A program made the position numbers and the translations under genes. From Alphaproteobacteria bacterium (GTDB lineage: Bacteria > Pseudomonadota > Alphaproteobacteria > Rhodobacterales > Rhodobacteraceae), in assembly GCA_030425925.1 (NCBI GenBank), contig JAUHZO010000015.1:1-64000 (forward strand): 64,000 nt of DNA. Reading direction: 5' to 3'. The number at the start of each line of letters is the position of its first letter. Positions within the stretch are counted from its first letter, which is position 1. This document shows, piece after piece, positions 8,228 through 17,029 of the stretch. The notes under the pieces are model-generated. The model was not told where the DNA came from and searched no databases. It saw only the letters and a program-made list of their open reading frames with translations.

Positions 8228-8961
8228 CACAGCTTCGTCCTGCCCGGATCCTGCTTGCCGCATTGCTGCTCTGCACCGCTTGCGGGCGGGCCAACCATAT
8301 CGGCAAGCCGCCCGACTTCACGCCGACGGCCAAGGCGCCGGAACGCGTCGCCATGATCTCGGCGGGCCTGCCGCAGGCGGAACCGCCCGGGCCGGAATCA
8401 CGCCGGGCCTCGCTGTGGAGCGGCGGACAGAATTCCCTGCTGGGCGACCGGCGGGCGATGAAGAGCGGCGATATCCTGACGGTCGTGATCGATTTCAAGG
8501 AACAGGCCAAGATCTCGAACAGCACGGCGCGATCACGCTCGGGGTCGGAATCACTGGCCATCCCGCAGCTTTTCGGCGTGCCGCAACGCATCAACCAGGG
8601 CATCACCGACGGGGCCAGCCTGGACGAGGCGGTGTCGCTGGACAGCAGCAGCCAGTCCAAGGGCGACGGATCGGTGCGCCGCAGCGAGGAGCTGACGCTG
8701 CGCGTCGCCGCGACCATCACCGACGTGTTGCCCAACGGTGTGCTGGCGATATCCGGCTCGCAGGAGGTGCGGGTGAATTTCGAACTGCGCGAATTGCTGG
8801 TGACGGGCTTCGTCCGGCCCGAGGACATCTCGCGCCAGAACGAGATCACCTATGACAAGATCGCCTCGGCCCGGATCTCCTATGGCGGCCGCGGGCAGAT
8901 CAGCGACATGCAGCAGCCGCGGGTCGGTCAACAGGTGCTGGACGCGGTGCTGCCTTTCTGA
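8224..8961 (+). CDS. flgH: Flagellar L-ring lipoprotein FlgH
   Basis: FlgH, 245 residues, forms the outer-membrane L ring. A signal peptide of about 18 residues ends in LCTAC, where the last Cys is the probable lipidation site (the Cys at -3 is unusual for a lipobox). The core contains NSLLGDRRAMKSGDILTVV and the C-terminal YGGRGQISDMQQPRVGQQVLD pattern typical of the family. It overlaps flgA by 4 bp (ATGA) and is 6 bp from fliL. Confidence 0.95.
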   Translation: MTQLRPARILLAALLLCTACGRANHIGKPPDFTPTAKAPERVAMISAGLPQAEPPGPESRRASLWSGGQNSLLGDRRAMKSGDILTVVIDFKEQAKISNSTARSRSGSESLAIPQLFGVPQRINQGITDGASLDEAVSLDSSSQSKGDGSVRRSEELTLRVAATITDVLPNGVLAISGSQEVRVNFELRELLVTGFVRPEDISRQNEITYDKIASARISYGGRGQISDMQQPRVGQQVLDAVLPF

Positions 8962-8967
8962 GGAACG

Positions 8968-9498
8968 ATGATGCGCAAGCTTTTACCGGTCATTCTGGCC
9001 CTATTGGGCACCGCGGCGGGTGTCGGTGCCGGGATCATGTTGAGCCAGCCCTCCGACACGCATGAAGAGGCGGGCCACGACGCGGCGGGCGAGGCGCATG
9101 CCGACCCGGTCGAATGTGTGCCCGTCGGCAAAGGCGCGGTGCCCTCCGGGCATGCATCCGATCTGCCGCCGGAGGGCCGGGAATATGTCAAGCTGAACAA
9201 CCAGTTCGTGGTGCCGGTGGCCGGACCGGACCGGGTCGAGGCGCTTGTCGTTGCCGCGCTCAGCATCGAGGTAGCCAGCGGCAATGCCGAACTGGTCTAT
9301 TCGCGCGAACCCAAGCTGCGCGACGTCTTGCTGCAGGTGTTCTTTGACCACGCCAATATCGGCGGGTTCGACGGTGCCTTTACCACCGGTGCGCGCATGG
9401 CCACGTTGCGGCGCAACCTTCTTGATGCGGCGCGTCCGGTTCTGGGCGACGCGGTCAGCGACATTCTGATCACCGAGATCGCGCGCCAGGACAGCTGA
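8968..9498 (+). CDS. fliL: Flagellar basal body-associated protein FliL
   Basis: FliL, 176 residues, is a single-pass inner-membrane protein that sits near the stator and MS ring. An N-terminal membrane anchor (about residues 5-26) is followed by a His/Glu/Asp-rich linker with HEEAGHDAAGEAHAD. The periplasmic domain carries YVKLNNQFVVPVAG, REPKLRDVLLQVFF and the C-terminal DILITEIARQ typical of FliL. It is the last gene of the flgB-to-fliL operon and ends 14 bp from a convergent gene. Confidence 0.88.
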   Translation: MMRKLLPVILALLGTAAGVGAGIMLSQPSDTHEEAGHDAAGEAHADPVECVPVGKGAVPSGHASDLPPEGREYVKLNNQFVVPVAGPDRVEALVVAALSIEVASGNAELVYSREPKLRDVLLQVFFDHANIGGFDGAFTTGARMATLRRNLLDAARPVLGDAVSDILITEIARQDS

Positions 9499-9511
9499 GA
9501 CCGCACCGGGC

Positions 9512-9922
9512 TCAGGACGCGGCGTCGACGTCGCGCAGCAGCGCCAGCGCCTGCATCTTTTCCTCCTGCAACATGGCGTATTTGCGGCGCGCTTCGCGTT
9601 CGGCATCATCCTGCAGCGACTTCAATGCTTCGCACCGGCCGAACGCCACCGCCGCATGGCGGCGAGACTCGATTTCTGCCGCCCGCGCCAGTGCCGCCTG
9701 GCGCTGCAGGTCTGCCCGGCGCAGGCCCAGCCAATCCCTCCAGGCGACATCCGCGCCCAGGGTCCGGGCCTCGGAAGCACCGGCCCAGCCAAGCCGTCCC
9801 AGCCGGTCGACCTGCGCGATTTCGCCAGCCACCTGGGCGCTGGCGGCCAGGCGGTGCCGGTGTCGGGCCAGGGCGCGTTCCTTCATCACCCTGGCCAGCG
9901 TCAACAGATCCTGGTCCTTCAT
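9512..9922 (-). CDS. Small coiled-coil flagellar-locus protein (FliJ-like candidate)
   Basis: A 136-residue, highly charged, almost entirely helical protein with long Ala/Arg/Glu heptad-like runs, for example RKYAMLQEEKMQALALL near the C-terminus. It has no signal or membrane segment. The start overlaps the flhB stop by 4 bp, placing it at the end of the flhA-fliR-flhB unit. Size, coiled-coil character and location next to export-gate genes fit FliJ, the export ATPase partner, but I see no diagnostic motif. Treat the function as an inference. Confidence 0.6.
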   Translation of the reverse strand: MKDQDLLTLARVMKERALARHRHRLAASAQVAGEIAQVDRLGRLGWAGASEARTLGADVAWRDWLGLRRADLQRQAALARAAEIESRRHAAVAFGRCEALKSLQDDAEREARRKYAMLQEEKMQALALLRDVDAAS

Positions 9923-11010
9923 GACAGTCCCCTTTCGCGCGCCTTGCGGCGTATCTCTTCTGCAAACCGGATCGCGGCTGCCACCGCCTGGTAGTGCTCG
10001 GGCCGGATTTCTTCGCCAAGCCGTGTGGTCGCAAACAACGCCCGCGCCGTAGGCGGGTCGGAGTGGATCGGAACCCCGGCATCCGACGCGATTTCCCGGA
10101 TCCGCAGGGCGATTTCATCCTGTCCCTTTGCGACGCAGACCGGCGCGGTGCCGGCCTGCCGGCTCCAGCTCAGGGCTACGGCAAAATGTGTCGGATTGAC
10201 GATGACCACGTCGGCATCGGGCACATCCCCCATCATCTGGTTGAGCGCGATCTCCTGCGCCCGGCCGCGGCGGTGCTGCTTGAGATAGGGATCACCCTCG
10301 GCTTCCTTGTGCTCGTCCCGCAACTCCTTTTGCGACATGCGGTTGCGGCGCATGTGGTCGGCGCGCTGCCAGAGTACGTCGATCATGCCAAGACAAACCG
10401 CGATCATCACAACCAGAGAAAGAAAGCGCACAATCATGGCCAGCAAGGCCCCTGTGACCTGCCCCGGTTCGGCACGGGACAGGCCTGTGATCTCTTCCAT
10501 CTGCACATTCAGAAATGCCGCGAGGCAGACCGAGTACAGCACCAGCTTGGCAAAGCTCTTGGCAAATTCGAACAGACCGCGGCGTCCGTACTTGTTCTTG
10601 GCGTTTTCCACCGGAGACAGGCGCGACGCCTTGGGCGCCAGCTTCTTGCCCGAAAAGACCAGGCCGCGGGTTGCAAACAGCGTCAGCAGAACGGTCGCGC
10701 CGGGCACCAGCAGAATGGGCAGGATGGGCACGAGACTGGCGGAAAGCACGGACCCGGCAAATCCCTGCGCCCCGTCGCGAAACGCAAGATCGAGGAGCCG
10801 GTCGGGTTGTTCGATCAACGGCATCAGCGCTTCGGCAAATTGGCCCAGGCTGTGCCCGCCAAGGCTGAGCGCGCAAAGCAGAAGGCCAAGATAGGCCGCC
10901 GCGGTCAACAGGTCAGGCGCGCGCGGAATTTCCCCCTTCTTGCGCGCTTCTTCCAGTTTGCGTTGAGACGGCTCGTGGCTTTTTTCGGCGCTGTCGTCCT
11001 GGTCCGCCAT
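9919..11010 (-). CDS. flhB: Flagellar export switch protein FlhB
   Basis: FlhB, 363 residues, controls the switch of export substrates from hook to filament. The N-terminus carries the usual EKSHEPSQRKLEEARKKGEI pattern. Four membrane segments lie between about 35 and 215. The autocleavage motif NPTH is at residues 272-275 within VVIVNPTHFAVAL. It overlaps the small coiled-coil gene by 4 bp and is 6 bp downstream of fliR on the same strand. Confidence 0.96.
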   Translation of the reverse strand: MADQDDSAEKSHEPSQRKLEEARKKGEIPRAPDLLTAAAYLGLLLCALSLGGHSLGQFAEALMPLIEQPDRLLDLAFRDGAQGFAGSVLSASLVPILPILLVPGATVLLTLFATRGLVFSGKKLAPKASRLSPVENAKNKYGRRGLFEFAKSFAKLVLYSVCLAAFLNVQMEEITGLSRAEPGQVTGALLAMIVRFLSLVVMIAVCLGMIDVLWQRADHMRRNRMSQKELRDEHKEAEGDPYLKQHRRGRAQEIALNQMMGDVPDADVVIVNPTHFAVALSWSRQAGTAPVCVAKGQDEIALRIREIASDAGVPIHSDPPTARALFATTRLGEEIRPEHYQAVAAAIRFAEEIRRKARERGLS

Positions 11011-11016
11011 GTCCTG

Positions 11017-11784
11017 CTACCTCAGCGGCGCGGCGAGGAAACTGTCGAGTGCAAACAGCCAGGCGGTCAGCATGACAGGTGCACTGAGCAACAGCACGGC
11101 TATGGCACCGAAGGTGATCACGGGCGCGCCGACAAACGCAACCATAAGCTGCGGCATGGCCTTGTTGATCACACCAAGCGTGAGATTGTACAAGGCGGAC
11201 AAAACGACAAAAGGTGCCGCCAGGCTGAAGGCCAGGGCAAAGCTTCTTGCGACACGTGTGCGACCGGCATCAGCCAGCGTTGCGGCGTCGGGAAACCGGA
11301 AGGGCGGCAGCAGCTCGTACGAGAGCAGGAAAAACTGTGCCACCTTGATATGGAAGCCCGTGGCCATCAACAGCGCAAACCCGGCAATGGTCAGCAATGT
11401 GCCGATGGCCGGCATCGGCTCGACCCCGGTCTGGCCCATCAGTTGCGACAACGAGGTCGATTGTGCCGCGATGGATCCGGCGGTCTGAAGAGCCAGAACA
11501 AATAGTCTGAGCAAGAGGCCCAGAAACAGCCCGACTACGGTTTCCGTGCCCAGCGCCCGCAAGAAAGCCGCAAGCGTCAGAGGCCAGTCCCCCAACCGGT
11601 CATGCAAGGCCGGGGCGAGCAGGAGCGACAGCGCAAGGGTGAGGCCCAGGCGCATGCGTACCGAGACCATCCGCTCCCCGAAGGCGGGCAGCACCGCGAA
11701 TGCCGCTCCGATCCGCAGAAGGATCAGCCAGACTGTCCACGCCAGCGCGCCCAGGGCGTCAACAGGCAGCGCAAGCAGGCTCAC
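11017..11784 (-). CDS. fliR: Flagellar export gate protein FliR
   Basis: FliR, 255 residues, is a multi-pass inner-membrane export gate subunit (about six hydrophobic segments). Family features include FAVLPAFGERMVSVRMRLGL near the N-terminus and VGLFLGLLLRLFVLALQTAGSI in the middle. The start is GTG at 11784, overlapping the flhA stop (GTGA), so the three gate genes flhA-fliR-flhB are translationally coupled. It works with FliP and FliQ; fliQ is in the window, fliP is not. Confidence 0.95.
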   Translation of the reverse strand: MSLLALPVDALGALAWTVWLILLRIGAAFAVLPAFGERMVSVRMRLGLTLALSLLLAPALHDRLGDWPLTLAAFLRALGTETVVGLFLGLLLRLFVLALQTAGSIAAQSTSLSQLMGQTGVEPMPAIGTLLTIAGFALLMATGFHIKVAQFFLLSYELLPPFRFPDAATLADAGRTRVARSFALAFSLAAPFVVLSALYNLTLGVINKAMPQLMVAFVGAPVITFGAIAVLLLSAPVMLTAWLFALDSFLAAPLR

Positions 11785-13850
11785 GCCGGCACCGTGCCAA
11801 CCAGCGCCGGTCGCGCGTCGACGCCGATTTCCTCGAAGGAAAAGACGGGGTTTGTCAGGCCCTTGGCCGCCATGATGGTGCGCAGGAAGCGGCGGCGTCG
11901 GGCAGAGGTTACCACAGCCGGGAACAGGCCGCGGTTCCCGGCCGATCCGATCTGGTCGGCAAGGCCCACGGACAATGCCTCGAACCGGTCGGGTGGCAAT
12001 GCGACGTCAAGTCCGCCGCCGGCCTCGATCTGATAGGATTGAAAGGTGTCCTCCCATTCCGGGGCCAGCTGGACCAAGGGGATGGTGCCGTCCTCCCGGC
12101 GCGCGCCGGCGACCAGTTGAAAGCTCAACCGTTGGCGCACATGTTCGCAGATGTCCTCGGGCGACTGGCTGCGGCCGCGGATTTCGGCGATGGCCTCGAG
12201 GATCAGCGGCATGTTGCGGATCGACACCTGTTCTTCCAGAAGCAGGCGCAGCACCTGATGCAGCATGTCGACCGGCACCTTGTCGGGGATGAGTTCGTCG
12301 ATCAGACGCCGGTTGGCCTGTGCCCGTGCGCCATTGGTCAGCGCGACCAGTTCGTCGAGAATCCGGCGCAACGATTTCAGCGTCAGCAAACGGGCAAAGT
12401 TCCTGCGGATCACTTCCAGCAAGTGGGTCGCCAGCACTTCTGTCGGCGTGACGATGGTGACCCCCGTCAAGGCCGCCTTGTTCTGGTCTTCGGACCGGAT
12501 CCAGCGGGCCGGGGCACCATAGACCGGCTCCATGACGTCCTCGCCCCTTGGCAGGGCACCGTGATCGTCCTGCGTCAGGGCAAGGACCAGATCGGGATGC
12601 AGCACGCCGCGCGCCATTTCCACCCCGTGAATGCGCAGCACATATGTTCCGGTGGGCAGGGCGGCGTTGTCCGTCAGGCGGATTTCGGGCAGGATCAGGC
12701 CGTAATGCGACGCGATGTGGTTGCGCATGTTGGCAATGCGCACGTCCAGTCCGGTACCGGCGTCCAGCGCCATGGCGACCAGGTCGGGCGCAAATTCCAC
12801 GTGGATGTCATCCAGATCAAGGACATCGCCAATCGGCGCTTCGTGCGGCGTTGGGGTCTCTTCCTCTGGTGCAGTCGGTTCGGTTTCGGGTTGCCGACCG
12901 GAAATCCAGAACGCCGTTCCACCAAGAACCACGGCCCCCAGCATGAAGGGAAGGAAGGGCAGCCCCGGGATCAGGGCGAACAGCGCCATCAGAACACCCA
13001 CTGTTGCGAGGGCCGCGGGGTGTCGACCCAATTGTGCGGCAAGCGCCATGTCCGTTGCACCGGATGCACCGCCGCGCGCCAGCAACAACCCGGCCGCGAT
13101 CGAAATGATGACGGCCGGGATCTGTGACACAAGCCCATCCCCGACGGTCAGGATCGCATAGGTTTCCATCGCCCGGCCGATCGGCATCCCGTGCACGAAA
13201 ATGCCCATGATCATGCCCATCACAAGGTTGAGCAGCGTGATCAGCAACCCGGCAACGGCGTCCCCCTTGACGAATTTCGAGGCCCCGTCGAGCGAGCCGA
13301 AAAAGGTGGTTTCCTGCTGTTCCAGCTCACGCCGTTGCCGGGCCTGTTCATGTGTGATGGCCCCGGCGGACATGTCGGCATCGATGGCCAGCTGTTTGCC
13401 GGGCATGCCGTCCAGCGCGAAACGCGCGCCGACCTCGGCCATGCGGGCCGCGCCCTTGGTGATCACCGCAAAGTTCACGATCATCAGAACGCCAAACACG
13501 ACAAGGCCCAGGAAGACGCTGCCCCCCATGATGAAATTGGCAAACCCCTCGATGACTTCCCCGGCTGCATGGGTCCCGGTATGTCCCTCGCCGATGATGA
13601 GCTTGGTAGAGCTGACATTCAGCGACAGGCGCAGCATCAGGGCACCCAGCAGGATCGTCGGGAATGACGAGAAATCGAGCGGTCGATCGATGAACAGCGT
13701 GACCGTGAAGATCAGGATGGCCAGCCCGAACGACACCGCCAGCCCGATGTCGAGGATCCAGGACGGCATTGGCAGGATCATCATCACGATGATCGCCATC
13801 AAGGCCAGCGCCAGCAACACGGTCGGTTTGAAGAGATCGGTGGGTGTCAT
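11781..13850 (-). CDS. flhA: Flagellar export gate protein FlhA
   Basis: FlhA, 689 residues, is the large export gate subunit. The N-terminal half contains about eight membrane segments, with the FHIPEP-family stretches GEGHTGTHAAGEVIEGF and FVKGDAVAGLLITLLNLVMG and, between them, the cytoplasmic loop. The C-terminal half (from about residue 340) is the cytoplasmic docking domain for chaperone-substrate complexes. It is 46 bp downstream of the 732-residue unknown gene and overlaps fliR by 4 bp. Length is typical. Confidence 0.97.
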   Translation of the reverse strand: MTPTDLFKPTVLLALALMAIIVMMILPMPSWILDIGLAVSFGLAILIFTVTLFIDRPLDFSSFPTILLGALMLRLSLNVSSTKLIIGEGHTGTHAAGEVIEGFANFIMGGSVFLGLVVFGVLMIVNFAVITKGAARMAEVGARFALDGMPGKQLAIDADMSAGAITHEQARQRRELEQQETTFFGSLDGASKFVKGDAVAGLLITLLNLVMGMIMGIFVHGMPIGRAMETYAILTVGDGLVSQIPAVIISIAAGLLLARGGASGATDMALAAQLGRHPAALATVGVLMALFALIPGLPFLPFMLGAVVLGGTAFWISGRQPETEPTAPEEETPTPHEAPIGDVLDLDDIHVEFAPDLVAMALDAGTGLDVRIANMRNHIASHYGLILPEIRLTDNAALPTGTYVLRIHGVEMARGVLHPDLVLALTQDDHGALPRGEDVMEPVYGAPARWIRSEDQNKAALTGVTIVTPTEVLATHLLEVIRRNFARLLTLKSLRRILDELVALTNGARAQANRRLIDELIPDKVPVDMLHQVLRLLLEEQVSIRNMPLILEAIAEIRGRSQSPEDICEHVRQRLSFQLVAGARREDGTIPLVQLAPEWEDTFQSYQIEAGGGLDVALPPDRFEALSVGLADQIGSAGNRGLFPAVVTSARRRRFLRTIMAAKGLTNPVFSFEEIGVDARPALVGTVPA

Positions 13851-13896
13851 GCGTGACGGGTATCCACAGGGTTTGTGTCGCGAAGGAGAAGACAGG

Positions 13897-16095
13897 TCAT
13901 TCGAGTTCCGTGGCGGCCAGAAGGTCGCGCAGGCGCGAGCGCGTCTCGGCGCTCTGCTCCGGCAAGGCCGTCATTTCTGACAGGGTTTCTGTCGGGCCGT
14001 CTGCAGTGTTTTCGCGAGATTGGTCCAACCAGCGCGCAAATTCGGCGATCCTTGTCTCGGCGGACTGCGCCGCGTCATCGAAATCCCCGGCCAGCCAGGC
14101 CGCTCTTCCGGCATCTTCGGTCCGATCAAGTTCCGCATAAATTGTCCGCGCATAGGTATGGTCCCCCATCATGCGGCGCGCCTCGGCCCGCAGGGCGGCA
14201 GCCTGAGCGTCGCGAATGCCGATCAAGGCGACCTCTGCCTCTTCCGGGCGCGCCAGCATGATGAGGGCACGCGCCCGCAGGCGTTTGACCTCGGACGTTT
14301 CCGACGGAAGCCCGGACTTGTCGAGGAGGTCCAACGTACTGTCTGCGAACCCGAGGTCGAGGAACCGGGCCGCCATGGCAATTGCCGTTTCCGGGCGAAG
14401 CCGCTGCGGATCGGACGATACCAGCCGCATCCCGTGTTTCAGGAAGGCCGCCACGTCGGGCGAACGGACCAGCGCCGAGGTCGCGCGATCGAACAGGGCG
14501 GCGTTTTCGTTCTCGGCACCTTCGCGATCCGTCCGGATCATGTCGAATGCGGTGTCGAAATCGGAATTTGCGATCAGGGCCCGTACATGCGCTGCCCAGG
14601 CCGATGTGCCGTCCTCTGTTCCCTGCAATTCCTCGGCGAAAGCGGCGGAAAGATCGACAAGCCCATCCGGAACCGATGTTTCGTCGGCAAGGGCAACGTC
14701 GATTTCGGCAATGACCCTGGCCGGTTGCAAGGCCGCCTCACTCCCTCGCGCATTCTCCAGATTGGTGCGTGCAGAGCCCGTGTTGCCGTTCCGCAGGTCG
14801 AGCTTTGCCCGTGTCAAGGCGATTTCGGCGGTGGTGTTGCCTTCGGACCGCTCCAGTCTTCGCAAGAGGTCTTCGGCCAGGTCGGTTTCGCCCAGCGCAA
14901 CCAGCCGATCGGCGGCGCGCGGTCCGAGATGGCGGCGCAGGGGCTGTGGCAGTTCTTCGAACGTGGCGAGAAATGCCGACGGATTGACCGGCGCCCTGAC
15001 CGATCCGTCTTGCGATTTCTCCGAAACGGAAAGCAAGGCCCAGAAGGCTGCGCGCCCAGAGCAATCCAGCTGTCCGGTAAACTTCTGTACCGGGTCACGC
15101 TCACCATCGACAAGCCAGGTGAGAGACTGCAATACCGGGTCCGCTGGTTTCGCGAGCAACGCCAGAACCTGGCGCGCCTCCGCCCCAAAGCCATAATGCA
15201 GAAGCGCTTTTGCATAGGATGTAACGGCACCGTCGTCGATGCGATCAAACTCGCCGTAGAGCGCGGCCCGCAGTTTCGCCAGATCGCTTGCCGTATCATC
15301 TGCTCCGGCCCAGCCTGCAAGGTCCAGCGAGCGATCCGGAACACACGGGTCCGCCCCGATGGATACGAACTCTTGCCCGTCCTGTTCCCTGAGTGTAACC
15401 GAAAACGCCCGGGCGCGGTCTTCCCCCGGGGTCGCGTCGGGAAGTGGCTTGACCGCGCTGGTGCCGTCGCTCTTGTCGGGCAAGGGCAAGGGTTTCGACG
15501 GGCGAAAATCAAGCAATCCTTGTGTTGCTCCGCGCGCAAGCATTTCCGCCATGTCCCGGGCCGTCACGTCCGTCGAGTTGGTCGCCTGCTCTTCTGCAAT
15601 TGGTAAAGACGGCAAGATCGGCAATTCCTGAATGCGATCGCGTCTTGGCCCCAGCCGCGGCATGCCACCGATCTGGACCTGAGTCAGGTCGGCCAGGGCA
15701 GAATTCCCCGTCGCTGTGCCACCGGTTGACTCCGACGGTGCCCCGGGTTTGACATCTACAACCAGCATCGTGCTGCCCAGCACAAAGGCTTCGGCGGTGC
15801 AGGCACAGGCAAAGGCAATTTCCAATGTGCCGGCACGCGGCCCCGGTTTCAGCTCGGAAATCCGGTCCCGACCAATGCGGCGGAACGCTTCGGACACATC
15901 GAAACTCAGAGCGGGATTTCCAAGATCAAGCAGCACGCCGGACGCCTCAGGCTTCAGGACCCAGTTCGCGGCCGCGGGCAGGTCGAACACCAGGCGCGTA
16001 AACCCGTCATGCTCGCCGCTGCGCACAACAACGGATTGTGCGGCGGAAATCGCCGGGCAGACCAGAAGCAGGACCAGCAGCCAGAGCCGCGTCAT
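13897..16095 (-). CDS. Uncharacterised 732-residue exported protein of the flagellar locus
   Basis: I do not recognise a named family. The protein begins with a signal peptide (cleavage near AISAAQS, about residue 20). Residues 22-115 resemble an AMIN-type beta-domain (SGEHDGFTRLVFDLPAAA, GNPALSFDV). A low-complexity linker follows, then from about residue 260 a long helical repeat region with TPR/SEL-like spacing and repeats such as LVALGETDLAEDLLRRLE and AEVALIGIRDAQAAALRAEARRMMGD. The start overlaps the motA stop by 4 bp, so it is probably co-transcribed and translationally coupled with motA. A periplasmic scaffold for the motor or stator is a guess from signal peptide, fold type and position. 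Confidence 0.7.
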   Translation of the reverse strand: MTRLWLLVLLLVCPAISAAQSVVVRSGEHDGFTRLVFDLPAAANWVLKPEASGVLLDLGNPALSFDVSEAFRRIGRDRISELKPGPRAGTLEIAFACACTAEAFVLGSTMLVVDVKPGAPSESTGGTATGNSALADLTQVQIGGMPRLGPRRDRIQELPILPSLPIAEEQATNSTDVTARDMAEMLARGATQGLLDFRPSKPLPLPDKSDGTSAVKPLPDATPGEDRARAFSVTLREQDGQEFVSIGADPCVPDRSLDLAGWAGADDTASDLAKLRAALYGEFDRIDDGAVTSYAKALLHYGFGAEARQVLALLAKPADPVLQSLTWLVDGERDPVQKFTGQLDCSGRAAFWALLSVSEKSQDGSVRAPVNPSAFLATFEELPQPLRRHLGPRAADRLVALGETDLAEDLLRRLERSEGNTTAEIALTRAKLDLRNGNTGSARTNLENARGSEAALQPARVIAEIDVALADETSVPDGLVDLSAAFAEELQGTEDGTSAWAAHVRALIANSDFDTAFDMIRTDREGAENENAALFDRATSALVRSPDVAAFLKHGMRLVSSDPQRLRPETAIAMAARFLDLGFADSTLDLLDKSGLPSETSEVKRLRARALIMLARPEEAEVALIGIRDAQAAALRAEARRMMGDHTYARTIYAELDRTEDAGRAAWLAGDFDDAAQSAETRIAEFARWLDQSRENTADGPTETLSEMTALPEQSAETRSRLRDLLAATELE

Positions 16096-16961
16096 GCCGC
16101 CTCCTGCTTGACCGATTTCAGGGCGTCTTCAAGATCGACAAAGCTGGGCCGCATGTGGGACGGCGTGTTCTGACGACCGACCTCGATACAGATGTTCGTG
16201 GCATGGTTGTGAAGATTTGCGACCAGAACCTCGCGGATGAGGTGGTAAAAATGCAGATCTTCCTCGACAACCGCCTTGACCTTGGAGGCAAAAGGCGCGG
16301 CAAGGCCGTAGGCCAAGAAGACGCCGAGAAAGGTGCCGACCAGTGCGCCGCCAATCAGTTTGCCAAGCACTTCGGGCGGCTGATCGATGGAGGCCATGGT
16401 CTTGATCACGCCAAGCACCGCAGCGACGATCCCCAACGCCGGCAGTGCATCGGCAACGGCTTGCAGCGCGTGGCTGGAATGCAGCGCGTGGTGCTGCATG
16501 GCGTCCAGCCGCTTGTCCAGCACCTCTTCGACCTGGTGCGGATCGTCGTAGTTCATCGAGGCAGAGCGCATCGTGTCGCAGATCAGCTCCACCGCCGCCC
16601 GGTCCGACTGGATCTTGGGGTACTTGGAGAAGATCGAGGATTCCGCCGGATCCTCGACATGTTCCTCGATGGCGACCGGGTTCTGCCGTGCCAGGCGAAT
16701 CAGTTCGAACAGCAGGCACAGCAGGTCACGGTAGTCTTCGGGCTTCCATTTCACCCCCTTGAACACCTTTGCGATGTCCTTGAGCGTGTGTTTGACCGTG
16801 CCGCCGTCATTGCTGATCAGAAAGGCCCCCGTGGCCGCGCCACCGATCATCATGAACTCGAACGGCAGCGCCTTGAGAATGATGCCCAACTTGCCGCCCG
16901 CGGCAAGATAGCCGCCGAACACCATTACAAAAATCACGACGATCCCGATGATCCCGAGCAT
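16092..16961 (-). CDS. motA: Flagellar motor stator protein MotA
   Basis: MotA, 289 residues, is the proton-channel stator subunit with four membrane segments: about 1-20, 33-52, 165-190 and 198-225. The family segments TMASIDQPPEVLGKLIGGAL and FLGVFLAYGLAAPFASKVK are clear, and the large cytoplasmic loop between segments 2 and 3 is present. Its 3' end overlaps the 732-residue gene. Its partner motB lies 5 kb to the right on the same strand, separated by flgI-flgL-flgK-flgE. Confidence 0.96.
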   Translation of the reverse strand: MLGIIGIVVIFVMVFGGYLAAGGKLGIILKALPFEFMMIGGAATGAFLISNDGGTVKHTLKDIAKVFKGVKWKPEDYRDLLCLLFELIRLARQNPVAIEEHVEDPAESSIFSKYPKIQSDRAAVELICDTMRSASMNYDDPHQVEEVLDKRLDAMQHHALHSSHALQAVADALPALGIVAAVLGVIKTMASIDQPPEVLGKLIGGALVGTFLGVFLAYGLAAPFASKVKAVVEEDLHFYHLIREVLVANLHNHATNICIEVGRQNTPSHMRPSFVDLEDALKSVKQEAA

Positions 16962-17029
16962 GTGCTGTCTCCCCGTGCCCTATGCCTGCAAGTCTTGCGC
17001 GAAGCGGTAAAGAATTCCTCAGCGCGGGT

